Of a stretch of 64,000 nt of DNA, positions 54,177-62,190 are shown one piece after another. The stretch is from positions 101,996 through 165,995 of the forward strand of contig NZ_JQKD01000012.1 of the NCBI RefSeq assembly GCF_000745855.1, written 5' to 3'. Every line of letters begins with the position of its first letter. Position 1 is the stretch's first letter. The translations under genes were made by a program, and so were the position numbers. Source of the DNA: Xenophilus azovorans DSM 13620. GTDB lineage: Bacteria > Pseudomonadota > Gammaproteobacteria > Burkholderiales > Burkholderiaceae_C. The notes below the pieces were generated by a model. That model was not told where the DNA came from, did no database searches, and saw nothing but the letters and a program-made list of their open reading frames with translations.

Positions 54177-54788
54177 GTGAGCGGCACCGGGGCGACGGAC
54201 GTCCAGGCCACGCTGGCGGCCTGGCGCGCGCAGGGCGCGCAGCGGCTGGACCCGGTGCGCTTTCGCATGATCGAGGCCATGGCCCGGCGCGGCGCCGCCT
54301 ACGCCGGCGAGGCGCGGCGCCGCATCGACCTGCGGCTGGCGGCGCTGGTGGCCGACTACGCGCAGCGGCTGGCGCAGGGCGCAGGGCCTGCTGCGCGCGG
54401 CGCGGAGGAGGCCAGCACGCCGTCGCCCGGCCCGCTGGCCGGCCTGCTCGCCGGGCTCGCGCCGCCCGAAGAGGGCGACGCATCCGCCGCCCCGCGCGAG
54501 CTGAAGGCCATGCGCGCCTTCCGCCGCACTTTCACGCGCGTGCATGCCGAGCGCCGCCTGACGAAGGCGCTGGCCCAGGCGCCCGCCCATGCCGGGCCGC
54601 TCAACTCCCATCAGCTGGTGCACCGCTCGCTCGGCCTGATGCAGGAACTCGCGCCCGGCTACCTCGCCCACTTCACCCGCCACGTCGATGCGCTGATGGG
54701 GCTGGAGGCACTGCAGGCGGCGTTGTCGGCGGCCCCTGCCGCGCGCGCCGAGTCAGCGCGCCGGAACGGCCGCCGGCGCAGCGGCTGA
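54177..54788 (+). CDS. DUF2894 family protein, last gene of the motor operon
   Basis: 203 residues, soluble. Conserved segments: TLAAWRAQGAQRLDPVRFRMIEAMARRGAAY at the N-terminus, then FRRTFTRVHAERRLTKALAQAPAHAGPLNSHQLVHRSLGLMQELAPGYLAHFTRHVDALMGLE. The middle is low complexity. Function unknown; fixed association with DUF3348, DUF802 and OmpA genes in beta-proteobacteria suggests a cytoplasmic component or effector. GTG start 54177. Its 3' end overlaps the convergent DUF2459 gene by 36 bases. Confidence 0.75.
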   Translation: MSGTGATDVQATLAAWRAQGAQRLDPVRFRMIEAMARRGAAYAGEARRRIDLRLAALVADYAQRLAQGAGPAARGAEEASTPSPGPLAGLLAGLAPPEEGDASAAPRELKAMRAFRRTFTRVHAERRLTKALAQAPAHAGPLNSHQLVHRSLGLMQELAPGYLAHFTRHVDALMGLEALQAALSAAPAARAESARRNGRRRSG

Positions 54789-55520
54789 CGCGGCCCGCGG
54801 CAGGCGCCAGGTCACGTTGAAGTCGAACGGCGTCCACGGCGCCACCGGCACGCCGGCGCGGCGCAGCAGGCGGCCGGTCCAGGTGTTGCAGGTCTCGAAG
54901 AGGTGGTAGCGGCCGGTGGCCTCGTAGAACGCGTCGTTGTCCGCGTAGCCGGCGCCGGCGATGTGCACCGCGCGGCCGCCGGGCAGCATGGCGCGCAGAT
55001 CGCCGGCCAGCCGCTGGTACTGCGCGCGGCTGAGCGGCACGCGCCAGGTGGCGCCGGGCGGCATCTGGGCGCGCGTCAGCCAGGTGACGTGCAGCAGCGC
55101 GGCGTTGCGGCCGAGCGCGGCATCGACGGCGTGGCGCAGCGTCAGGTCGGCCCAGGTGGGCGTGTTCAGGTAGAAGGCGCGGTCGCCCCAGCCGATGGCG
55201 ACGAAGGCCGTGTCGGCCGGCGCCGCGCGTGCGTCGGTGGGCGGGAAGTGCGCGCGCCAGTCGATGCCGGCAGCCGCCAGCGGCACCACGATGTCGGTGT
55301 GCACGCCGTTGCTGATGACGTAGGCCTCGATGCCGGCCGGCGCGTCGTCGTCGCCGGCCCCGCCGTGCGGCCACAGCATCGCCGCGCAGGCGGCTGCCAG
55401 GTACAGCAGCGGCAGCGCGAGCACGAGGGCCAGCGCCCGCGCGGCGCCCTTCAGGAGCCGCCGGCGCGCGGGCGCCGCATGCAGTGCGTCAGAAGAGCGA
55501 GCCGGTGAGTGCATCGGCAT
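54753..55520 (-). CDS. DUF2459 (TIGR02117-like) membrane-anchored protein
   Basis: 255 residues. One N-terminal membrane helix (ALALVLALPLLYLAAACAAMLW) is followed by a periplasmic domain: AYVISNGVHTDIVVPLAAAGIDW, FVAIGWGDRAFYLNTPTWADLT, and FETCNTWTGRLLRRAGVPVAPWTPF. The conserved NGVHTD and CNTW resemble papain-like or amidase folds, but no activity is known. The gene overlaps the dinB stop at its 5' end and DUF2894 at its 3' end. Two close ATGs (55520, 55514) are possible starts. Confidence 0.85.
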   Translation of the reverse strand: MPMHSPARSSDALHAAPARRRLLKGAARALALVLALPLLYLAAACAAMLWPHGGAGDDDAPAGIEAYVISNGVHTDIVVPLAAAGIDWRAHFPPTDARAAPADTAFVAIGWGDRAFYLNTPTWADLTLRHAVDAALGRNAALLHVTWLTRAQMPPGATWRVPLSRAQYQRLAGDLRAMLPGGRAVHIAGAGYADNDAFYEATGRYHLFETCNTWTGRLLRRAGVPVAPWTPFDFNVTWRLPRAASAAAPAAVPAR

Positions 55521-56748
55521 CGCGCGCCGGCTGGGCCCGGGGCGCCGGCCGCGCCGGCACGGCAGGCGCACGTGCCTCGGGGCTGTCCGCGCGCACCAGC
55601 GAGCCGACGCGCACGCCGAGCAGGCGCAGCGGCTTCTCGAGCGGCACGCGCTTGAGGGCCAGGCCGGCGGTGCGGCGGATCAGCTTCGCGTCGGCCGTGT
55701 ACTGCGCGATGCTCTGGTCGCGCGTGGCCGTTTTGAAGTCGTCGTAGCGCAGCTTGATGCCGATGGTGCGGCCGACGTAGCCCTTGCGCTGCAGGTCCTC
55801 GGCCACGCGCTCGCACAGGTCGGTGAAGATGGCGCCCAGCTCGGCGCGGTCGCGCACCGCGTGCAGGTCGCGCTCGAAGGTGGTCTCGCGGCTCATCGAG
55901 ACGGGCTCGCTCTCGGTCACCACCGGCCGTTCGTCGCGGCCCCAGGCCATGTCGTGCATCCACGCGCCGCTGGCCTTGCCGAAATGCGTGACCAGCCACT
56001 CGCGGCTGCATGCGGCCAGCTCGCCCACGGTGCGCACGCCCAGGCGCTCCAGCTTGGCGTCGGCCTTGGGCCCGATGCCGTTGACCTTGCGCGCGGGCAG
56101 GGGCCAGATCTTCTGCTGCAGGTCGTGCTCGTACAGGATGGTGATGCCGTTGGGCTTGTTCATCTCGCTGGCCAGCTTGGCCAGCAGCTTGTTGGGTGCC
56201 ACGCCGATGGAGCAGGTCAGCCCCGTGGCCTCGAAGATGGATTTCTGGATCAGCCGCGCCAGCACGCGCCCGCCCTCGCGCTGGCCGCCGGGCACGTCGG
56301 TGAAGTCGATGTACACCTCGTCCACGCCGCGGTCCTGCATCACCGGCGCGATGCCGGTGATGACGGCCTTGAACTGGCGCGAGATGCGGCGCACCTCGTC
56401 GAAGTCCACCGGCAGCGTGATCGCCTGCGGGCACAGCTTCGCCGCCTTCATCATGCCCATCGCCGAGCCCACGCCGAACTGCCGCGCCGGGTAGGTGGCG
56501 GTGGTGATGACGCCGCGGCCCACGTAGTCCCGCAGGAGCGGGAAGGCCTCGACCGGGATCTCGTGCCGCGGCACGTGCGCCCAGTCGCGCGCCAGCATCT
56601 CGTCCACCTTGCGCCGCCCGCCGCCGATGACCAGAGGCAGCCCCTCGAGCTGCGGATAGCGCAGCAGCGCCACGGACGCGAAGAACGCGTCCATGTCGAG
56701 GTGGGCGATGCGGCGGATCGGGGCCGCGGCGGCAGCGTGGTCGGGCAC
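55489..56748 (-). CDS. dinB: DNA polymerase IV, Y family
   Basis: 419 residues from a GTG at 56748. Catalytic carboxylates: HLDMDAFFAS near 18-26 and DEVYIDFTD near 120. GLTCSIGVAPNKLLAKLASEMNKP and GIGPKADAKLERLGVRTVGELA mark palm and thumb; the little-finger domain follows. It carries out error-prone translesion synthesis in the SOS response. A segment of about 35 residues (RRKVDEMLARDWAHVPRHEI and following) sits between VIGG and VITTATYPARQFGV, where E. coli DinB has about ten. The C-terminus is A/P rich. No LexA box was found near the start. Confidence 0.93.
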   Translation of the reverse strand: MPDHAAAAAPIRRIAHLDMDAFFASVALLRYPQLEGLPLVIGGGRRKVDEMLARDWAHVPRHEIPVEAFPLLRDYVGRGVITTATYPARQFGVGSAMGMMKAAKLCPQAITLPVDFDEVRRISRQFKAVITGIAPVMQDRGVDEVYIDFTDVPGGQREGGRVLARLIQKSIFEATGLTCSIGVAPNKLLAKLASEMNKPNGITILYEHDLQQKIWPLPARKVNGIGPKADAKLERLGVRTVGELAACSREWLVTHFGKASGAWMHDMAWGRDERPVVTESEPVSMSRETTFERDLHAVRDRAELGAIFTDLCERVAEDLQRKGYVGRTIGIKLRYDDFKTATRDQSIAQYTADAKLIRRTAGLALKRVPLEKPLRLLGVRVGSLVRADSPEARAPAVPARPAPRAQPARDADALTGSLF

Positions 56749-56818
56749 GGTGCGATTGTCGGCGGACCGCGGGCACGCGCGCTTGCGCCGCCGCGCCGGG
56801 CGGGCCATCATCCGCGCC

Positions 56819-57376
56819 ATGCAGACCGTAGCCACCATCCTCTGGCGCCGGCTCGACAGGCCGGGACACGACGCCTGCCGCCTGGAGCGCAACGACACGG
56901 CCTGGCAGATCGACGGCGCCGCCGCGTTCCGCATGGAGGACGGGCGCGTGGCCCAGCTGCACTACCGCGTGCGCTGCGACCGGCACTGGCACACGCAGTG
57001 GGGCACGGTGCGCGGCTGGGTGGGCGAGCGCGCCGTCGACATGGCCATCGCCCGCGGCACCAGGGGCTGGACGCTCAACGACGCGCCGGTCACCGACCTG
57101 GCCCACTGCGCCGACCTGGACCTGGGCTTCACGCCCGCGACCAACCTGCTGCCCCTGCGGCGCCTGAAGCTGCAGGACGGCGAGGCCGCCGAGGCGCCGG
57201 CCGCCTGGGTCGACGTGGCCGAGGGCGGGCTGCAACTGCTGGAGCAGCGCTACGAGCGCATCAGCGCGACGCGCTGCGCCTACGCCGCGCCGCGCTTCCA
57301 GTTCAGCGCCGAGCTGGCGCTGTCGCCCGAGGGGCTGGTGCTCGACTATCCCGGCCTCTGGCGCGCCGAGGACTGA
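56819..57376 (+). CDS. Putative glycolipid-binding domain protein (PF06475-like)
   Basis: 185 residues, no signal. A beta-rich fold with ILWRRLDRPGHDACRLE at the start, LHYRVRCDRHWHTQWGTVRGW, WTLNDAPVTDLAHCADLDLGFTPATNLLPLRRL and LVLDYPGLW as conserved blocks of the glycolipid-binding family, including YG2-like proteins. Ligand unknown. It is divergent from dinB, with 70 bases between starts, and convergent with the tctC gene that follows. Confidence 0.85.
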   Translation: MQTVATILWRRLDRPGHDACRLERNDTAWQIDGAAAFRMEDGRVAQLHYRVRCDRHWHTQWGTVRGWVGERAVDMAIARGTRGWTLNDAPVTDLAHCADLDLGFTPATNLLPLRRLKLQDGEAAEAPAAWVDVAEGGLQLLEQRYERISATRCAYAAPRFQFSAELALSPEGLVLDYPGLWRAED

Positions 57377-57383
57377 AAGGCGC

Positions 57384-58397
57384 TCACTCGAACACGGCCC
57401 GCCCGCCGGCCACCAGCGCGCGGTTGCGCCGGCGGTCCGCCGCGATCTCGCGCGCGAAGCGTTCGCTGCTGCCGCCCGCGGGCAGGTTGTAGGACTCGCG
57501 CAGCCGCTGGCGCAGCGATGCGTCCTGCTGCAGCAGCCGGTCCACCTCGCGGTTGAGGCGCTGCACCGCCGCCGGCGGCGTGCCGGCGGGCGCGAAGATG
57601 CCGAACAGCGAATCGCGGTTGGCCCGCTCGTAGCCCAGCTCGGCCAGGGTGGGCACCTCGGGCAGCGCCTCGATGCGCTGCGGCGCGCCCACCGCCAGCG
57701 CCTGCAGGCGGCCCTCGGCGATGTACTGCAGCTGCTGCGCCGCGACGTTGGTCGACAGCACCTCGAACTGGCCGCCGAGCGCGTCCGTGAGCTGCGGCCC
57801 GCCGCCGTGGTAGGGCACGTGCGTGATGACGGTGCCGCTCTGCGCGCGCACCTGCGCCAGCACCAGGTGGCCGAGGGTGGCCACGCCCGAGGTGGCCCAG
57901 CGCACCGCGCCGGGCGCGCGCCGCGCCGCGTCGATCAGGTCGTGGAAGCCGCGGCCGGCGAAGGCCGGCGTGCCCACCACCAGGACCGGCGTGTGCATCA
58001 CGCCGATCACCGGCACGAAGCCGCGCAGCGGGTCGTAGGGCACGCGCGCGACCAGCGGCTGCAGCGTGAGCGGCGTGATCGCCGAGAAGGCCAGCGTGAG
58101 GCCGTCGGCCGGGGCCCGCGCCAGGATGGCGAGGCCGACGCTGCCGCCGGCGCCGCCGCGGTTGTCGACCACCACCGGCACGCCCAGCGCCTGCGCGAGC
58201 GGCTCGGCCAGGGCGCGCGCCATGCCGTCGCTGACGCCGCCGGGCGGGTAGACCACGATGAGCCGCAGCGGCCGCGCGGGCCAGGCGGCTTCGCCGGACG
58301 CGTCCGCCGCGTGCGTCCATGCGCCCGGGCAGGCCGCGGCGGCGGCCAGCGCGGCGGCGACGGTGCGGCGCGGCAGGCGCGCGGGCCCCGCCGTCAT
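57384..58397 (-). CDS. TctC/Bug substrate-binding protein
   Basis: 337 residues. A signal peptide (RRTVAAALAAAAACPGAWTHAA) precedes PLRLIVVYPPGGVSDGMARALAEPL, VVDNRGGAGGSVGLAILARAPADG and VPYDPLRGFVPVIGV. This is the classical Bug opening, unlike the tandem pair at 43-45 kb. It is cotranscribed with the LysR gene upstream (ATGA overlap) and probably reports or feeds the substrate of the divergent tannase-type esterases. No permease gene adjoins. Confidence 0.92.
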   Translation of the reverse strand: MTAGPARLPRRTVAAALAAAAACPGAWTHAADASGEAAWPARPLRLIVVYPPGGVSDGMARALAEPLAQALGVPVVVDNRGGAGGSVGLAILARAPADGLTLAFSAITPLTLQPLVARVPYDPLRGFVPVIGVMHTPVLVVGTPAFAGRGFHDLIDAARRAPGAVRWATSGVATLGHLVLAQVRAQSGTVITHVPYHGGGPQLTDALGGQFEVLSTNVAAQQLQYIAEGRLQALAVGAPQRIEALPEVPTLAELGYERANRDSLFGIFAPAGTPPAAVQRLNREVDRLLQQDASLRQRLRESYNLPAGGSSERFAREIAADRRRNRALVAGGRAVFE

Positions 58398-59311
58398 CGG
58401 CGCACCTCGCGCGCGGCCAGCTCGCGCAGCAGCCCGGCGAAGCGCTGCGCCGGCAGGTTGTCCTCCTCGGCGCGAGAGGCCAGCGTGAGCGGCGCATCGA
58501 GCGCGCCGCCGTCGGCCAGCGGCAGGTAGGCGATGGCGTGCGCGTGCACGCCCGCCATCGAGGCCGGCACCACCGACAGCCCCACGCCGGCGGCCACGAG
58601 GTTCAGGTTGGTCATCATGCGTTCGACCTCGGCCACCACGCGCGGGCGCAGGCCGCGCGCATGGCACAGCGCCAGCAGCTCGGCGTATAGCCCCGGCGCG
58701 CCGGGCCTGCGCACGAGGATCAGCGGTTCCTCGCACAGCCGCGCCAGCGGCAGCGCCCGGCGCGAACGCCCGGGCGCGGCGAAGCGGTGGTCGCTGGGCG
58801 TGGCGGCGAGCACCGGCTCGCGCAGCAGCGTCTCGAACACCAGCCCCGGCGGCGCGGCCACCGGCATGCGCAGCAGGCCGCAGTGCAGCCGGCCGGCGGC
58901 CAGCGCGGCGGTGATCTCGGCGGCGTTGTTCTCGCTGATGCGCAGTTCCACGTCGGGATGCGTGCGGCGGAAGGCGCGCAGCGCCTCCGGCATGAAGCGG
59001 TGCGCCGCGGCCGAGCTGGTGAAGCCCACCGCCAGCATGCCGGCCTGGCCGCGCGCCACGCGCGCCATGCGCTCGCGCATCGCCTCCATGTCGTGCAGCA
59101 GGCGCTGCGCCTCGCCGAGGAAGGCGCGCCCCGCATCGGTCAGCGCCACGCCGCGCGGATGGCGCCGGAACAGCACCATGCCCAGCTCGCGCTCCAGTGC
59201 CTTGATCTGCACGCTCAGCGGCGGCTGCTGGATGCCCAGCCGCTCGGCGGCGCGCGTCATGTGGCCCATCTGCGCGACGGCCAGGAAGTAGCGCAGCGCC
59301 CTTATCTCCAT
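58394..59311 (-). CDS. LysR-family transcriptional regulator
   Basis: 305 residues. The N-terminal helix-turn-helix reads MEIRALRYFLAVAQMGHMTRAAERLGIQQPPLSVQIKALERELG; the effector domain begins near residue 90 (GMLAVGFTSSAAAHRFMPEALRAF), similar to CynR/BenM-type regulators. It is divergent from the tannase-family gene with 125 bases between, and cotranscribed with a tctC gene. The intergenic stretch around 59310-59340 is AT rich and contains ATACTTTTTTCATAT, a possible T-N11-A box overlapping its own start. Confidence 0.92.
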   Translation of the reverse strand: MEIRALRYFLAVAQMGHMTRAAERLGIQQPPLSVQIKALERELGMVLFRRHPRGVALTDAGRAFLGEAQRLLHDMEAMRERMARVARGQAGMLAVGFTSSAAAHRFMPEALRAFRRTHPDVELRISENNAAEITAALAAGRLHCGLLRMPVAAPPGLVFETLLREPVLAATPSDHRFAAPGRSRRALPLARLCEEPLILVRRPGAPGLYAELLALCHARGLRPRVVAEVERMMTNLNLVAAGVGLSVVPASMAGVHAHAIAYLPLADGGALDAPLTLASRAEEDNLPAQRFAGLLRELAAREVRR

Positions 59312-59436
59312 ACTTTTTTCATATCGAAAGTGGCCGATTATTTTATTTGACCCTATGTCACCCCGCTCCTATCGTGCGCCCCCGCGGACCCTTCCACAAC
59401 GAGCGGCTGCCAGCCGCGATACCGGAGACAGACACC

Positions 59437-62190
59437 ATGCGCCGTGCGCGCTCCCACGCCACCCTTCATCCCCTTTCCCTGCTGCGCGCCGGCGGCGCCG
59501 CGCTGGGCCTGTGCCTGTGGCTCGCCGGATGCGGCGGCGGAGGGGGCGGCGGAACCGCCTTCTTCCCCGCGCTGCCGCCGGCGGCGGGCCCGGGCGCGGA
59601 GCCCGGCCCGGGCGGCGGCGACGACGGCGAGCCGCCCGTCGGCCCGCCGCCGCCCCCGCCGCCGGTGGTGAGCTGCGCGTCGCTGGCCGGCCGCACGCTG
59701 CCGCCGTCCGCGATCGGCCTGCCGACGCAGGGCGCCACGGTGACGAGCGCCGAGCCGGTGGCCGTCGACGACCCGGCCAACCTGCTGGGCGCCTACTGCC
59801 GTGTGCGCGGCACGATCCAGTCGGTGGACCCGGCCGCGCAGTCGATCCAGTTCGCGCTCAACCTGCCCGCGCAGTGGAACGGCAAGACCATCCACTTCGG
59901 CGGCGGCGGCTTCAACGGCCGGCTCATCGACGGCACCGAGCCGCTGCGCTTCGGCCCGCCCGACAAGCCCGCGCCGCTGGCGCTCGGCTACGCCACCTAC
60001 GGCGACGATTCGGGCCATCAGTCCGGCAGCATCACCGACGGCCGCTTCGCCGCCAACGACGAGCAGCTTGCCAACTACGGCGGCCTCACGCTCAAGAAGA
60101 CGCGCGACGTGGCGCAGGCGCTGGTGCTTGCCTACTACGGCACCGCGCCGAAGAAGACCTACTTCCTCGGCACCTCCACCGGCGGGCGCGACGCGCTGGC
60201 CTACATCCAGCGCTGGCCGGCGGACTACGACGGCGTGATCGCCAACGAGCCCGCGCTCAACTACACGGGCACGCGGCTGTCGAACGTGGCGGTGGGCCGC
60301 GCGCTGTACGCCAACGGCGGTGCGGGCTGGATGAACGTGGCCAAGACGCTGCTGGTGCAGCGCACCGTGCTGCAGGCCTGCGACCGGCTGGACGGCGCGG
60401 CCGACGGCATCGTGAGCAACGTGGAGAGCTGCCGCCAGCTCAACGGGCAGATCCTGGCCTCGCTGCGCTGCAGCGGCGGCACCGACGCGGGCGACGGCTG
60501 CCTGTCGGACGCGCAGCTCGCGACCGTGCGCGCGATCGAGTCGCCGCTGGAATTCACCACCTACGCGCTGGCCCACGGCGTGACGCGCGCCGGCGGCTAC
60601 AACCTGCTCGAAGGCGCGCTGGTGGCCGGCCCCTACACCACGCGCGACCTCGGCACGCGGCCGGTGCCGGCGAACCCGGCCACCTCGGCCGACGCCAACA
60701 TGTACGTCACCGGCGACCAGTGGGTGAAGCACTTCGTCACCCGCATCGAGAACTTCGACGCGCTCGGCTTCGACCCGCTCGACCCGGGGCCCTACGCGGC
60801 GCGCGTGACCGAGGTGTCGGCGCTCACCGATGCCGGCGACCCGAACCTCGCGCCCTTCTTCGCGCGCGGCGGCCGGCTCATCCTGCTGCACGGCCTGGCC
60901 GACGAGGTGATCAGCCCGAACTCCACCATCGACTATTACCAGCGCGTGGTTTCCGCGCTGGGCCAGGCGGCGGTGGACGAGCACGTGCGCTTCTACACCG
61001 TGCCCGGCATGGGCCACGGCACCGGCGTGTTCATCCCCGGCTGGGACTCGCTGGCCGCGCTGGAGGCCTGGGTGGAGCAGGGCCTGGCGCCCGCCACGCC
61101 GGTGGCGATGGACACCGTGGCCGGCAGCTTCGGCCGCACGCGCCCGCTGTGCCGCTTCCCGGCCTGGCCGAAGTACCGCGGCAGCGGCAGCCTCGACGCG
61201 GCCGTCAACTACGCCTGCGTGACCGAGGTGGGCGATCCGCTGGCCTGCCCGAGCCTGCCCGCCTCGCCCGCCACCTACAAGGGCGGCAACACGGCCGGCG
61301 AGGAGCTGCGCGTGCAGATCGACCCCGCGACCCTGGCCTACACCGTGACCATCGACGCCAGCGCGCAGCGCGCCGCCGGCACGCAGCGCAGCGGCACGCT
61401 GGCGCAGCAGGGGCAGTGCAGCTACACCAGCGGCGAGGACGGCGCGCTGTTCACCTTCGCGCCCGGCGGCGTGCTGCTGGGCGGGGTGAGCGCGGCCGCC
61501 GGCGGCGGCTTCGCACCCCTGCTGGCCTTCCAGAACACCTTCGAGAACGCCGCCTCGCCGACCGTGTTCAACCCGGTGGCGCACATCTTCAACGCGGTGG
61601 GCGTGCAGCAGGACGCCGGCGGCACGGCGGCCTACGCTGCCGCGGGCCGGTTGCGCAACGCAGGCACCTTCCAGTACTGCCGCGATCCCGGCGGCACTGG
61701 CTTCATGGTGTACGACGCCGACTGCACGCAGACCGAGAAGGGCTACATCACCTACAACACCGCCCGCGGCGCCTTCGACCTGTTCACCACCTCGCCGACC
61801 GGCAGCGCCACCACCACCGGCGGCACGCTGACCGGCTCGATGGTGATCGGCCTGGTCAACGGCGAGCCGGTGCCGCTGCACCTGGTGCGCGACCCGGGCG
61901 GCACCACCGGCATGCGCCTCGTCGCGGAACAGCAGAGCCTCATCGCCGGCACGGCCGACGGCGCCTACGTCGTGGCCGCCGTGAACGGCGAGCAGCGCGA
62001 CGCCGCCGTCGCCGGCAGCAGCCTGCAGCTCGGCAGCGCGACGGCGTCGCTGAGCTACGACGTGCCGGCGCCCGGCGTGGCGCAGGCCGACGCCGGACGG
62101 CCCGGCCACCTCATCTACAACAGCGGTGTCCTCGGCTTCGTGTCCGACCCCGGCGCGAACGCGGCACTGGAAATCGGAGTACGTCACTGA
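59437..62190 (+). CDS. Tannase/feruloyl-esterase family lipoprotein with extra C-terminal domain
   Basis: 917 residues. A lipoprotein signal (LCLWLAGCGGGGGGG) and a P/G-rich linker lead to a tannase-family alpha/beta hydrolase: Ser247 in GTSTGGRDAL, Asp489 in LHGLADEVISP and His527 in PGMGHGTG, with the lid between. The Cys beside Ser and the Cys beside His that form the CS-D-HC disulfide of characterised tannases are replaced by Thr and Gly. Residues from about 600 onward form a second beta-rich domain without hydrolase motifs, possibly like burkholderial DUF2957 lipoproteins. It probably hydrolyses aromatic esters at the cell surface or periplasm. Overlaps the next gene by one base. Confidence 0.85.
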   Translation: MRRARSHATLHPLSLLRAGGAALGLCLWLAGCGGGGGGGTAFFPALPPAAGPGAEPGPGGGDDGEPPVGPPPPPPPVVSCASLAGRTLPPSAIGLPTQGATVTSAEPVAVDDPANLLGAYCRVRGTIQSVDPAAQSIQFALNLPAQWNGKTIHFGGGGFNGRLIDGTEPLRFGPPDKPAPLALGYATYGDDSGHQSGSITDGRFAANDEQLANYGGLTLKKTRDVAQALVLAYYGTAPKKTYFLGTSTGGRDALAYIQRWPADYDGVIANEPALNYTGTRLSNVAVGRALYANGGAGWMNVAKTLLVQRTVLQACDRLDGAADGIVSNVESCRQLNGQILASLRCSGGTDAGDGCLSDAQLATVRAIESPLEFTTYALAHGVTRAGGYNLLEGALVAGPYTTRDLGTRPVPANPATSADANMYVTGDQWVKHFVTRIENFDALGFDPLDPGPYAARVTEVSALTDAGDPNLAPFFARGGRLILLHGLADEVISPNSTIDYYQRVVSALGQAAVDEHVRFYTVPGMGHGTGVFIPGWDSLAALEAWVEQGLAPATPVAMDTVAGSFGRTRPLCRFPAWPKYRGSGSLDAAVNYACVTEVGDPLACPSLPASPATYKGGNTAGEELRVQIDPATLAYTVTIDASAQRAAGTQRSGTLAQQGQCSYTSGEDGALFTFAPGGVLLGGVSAAAGGGFAPLLAFQNTFENAASPTVFNPVAHIFNAVGVQQDAGGTAAYAAAGRLRNAGTFQYCRDPGGTGFMVYDADCTQTEKGYITYNTARGAFDLFTTSPTGSATTTGGTLTGSMVIGLVNGEPVPLHLVRDPGGTTGMRLVAEQQSLIAGTADGAYVVAAVNGEQRDAAVAGSSLQLGSATASLSYDVPAPGVAQADAGRPGHLIYNSGVLGFVSDPGANAALEIGVRH

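Noticed and set aside
50410..54788. Calling the motor operon a true Zorya defence system
   Set aside because: No ZorC, ZorD or ZorE-type effector (helicase or nuclease) is present and the neighbours are housekeeping genes; only the channel pair is similar, so it is reported as Zorya-like.
50410..54788. Flagellar stator motA-motB
   Set aside because: The 600-residue tail and the flanking DUF genes do not fit flagellar motors, and no flagellar gene lies nearby.
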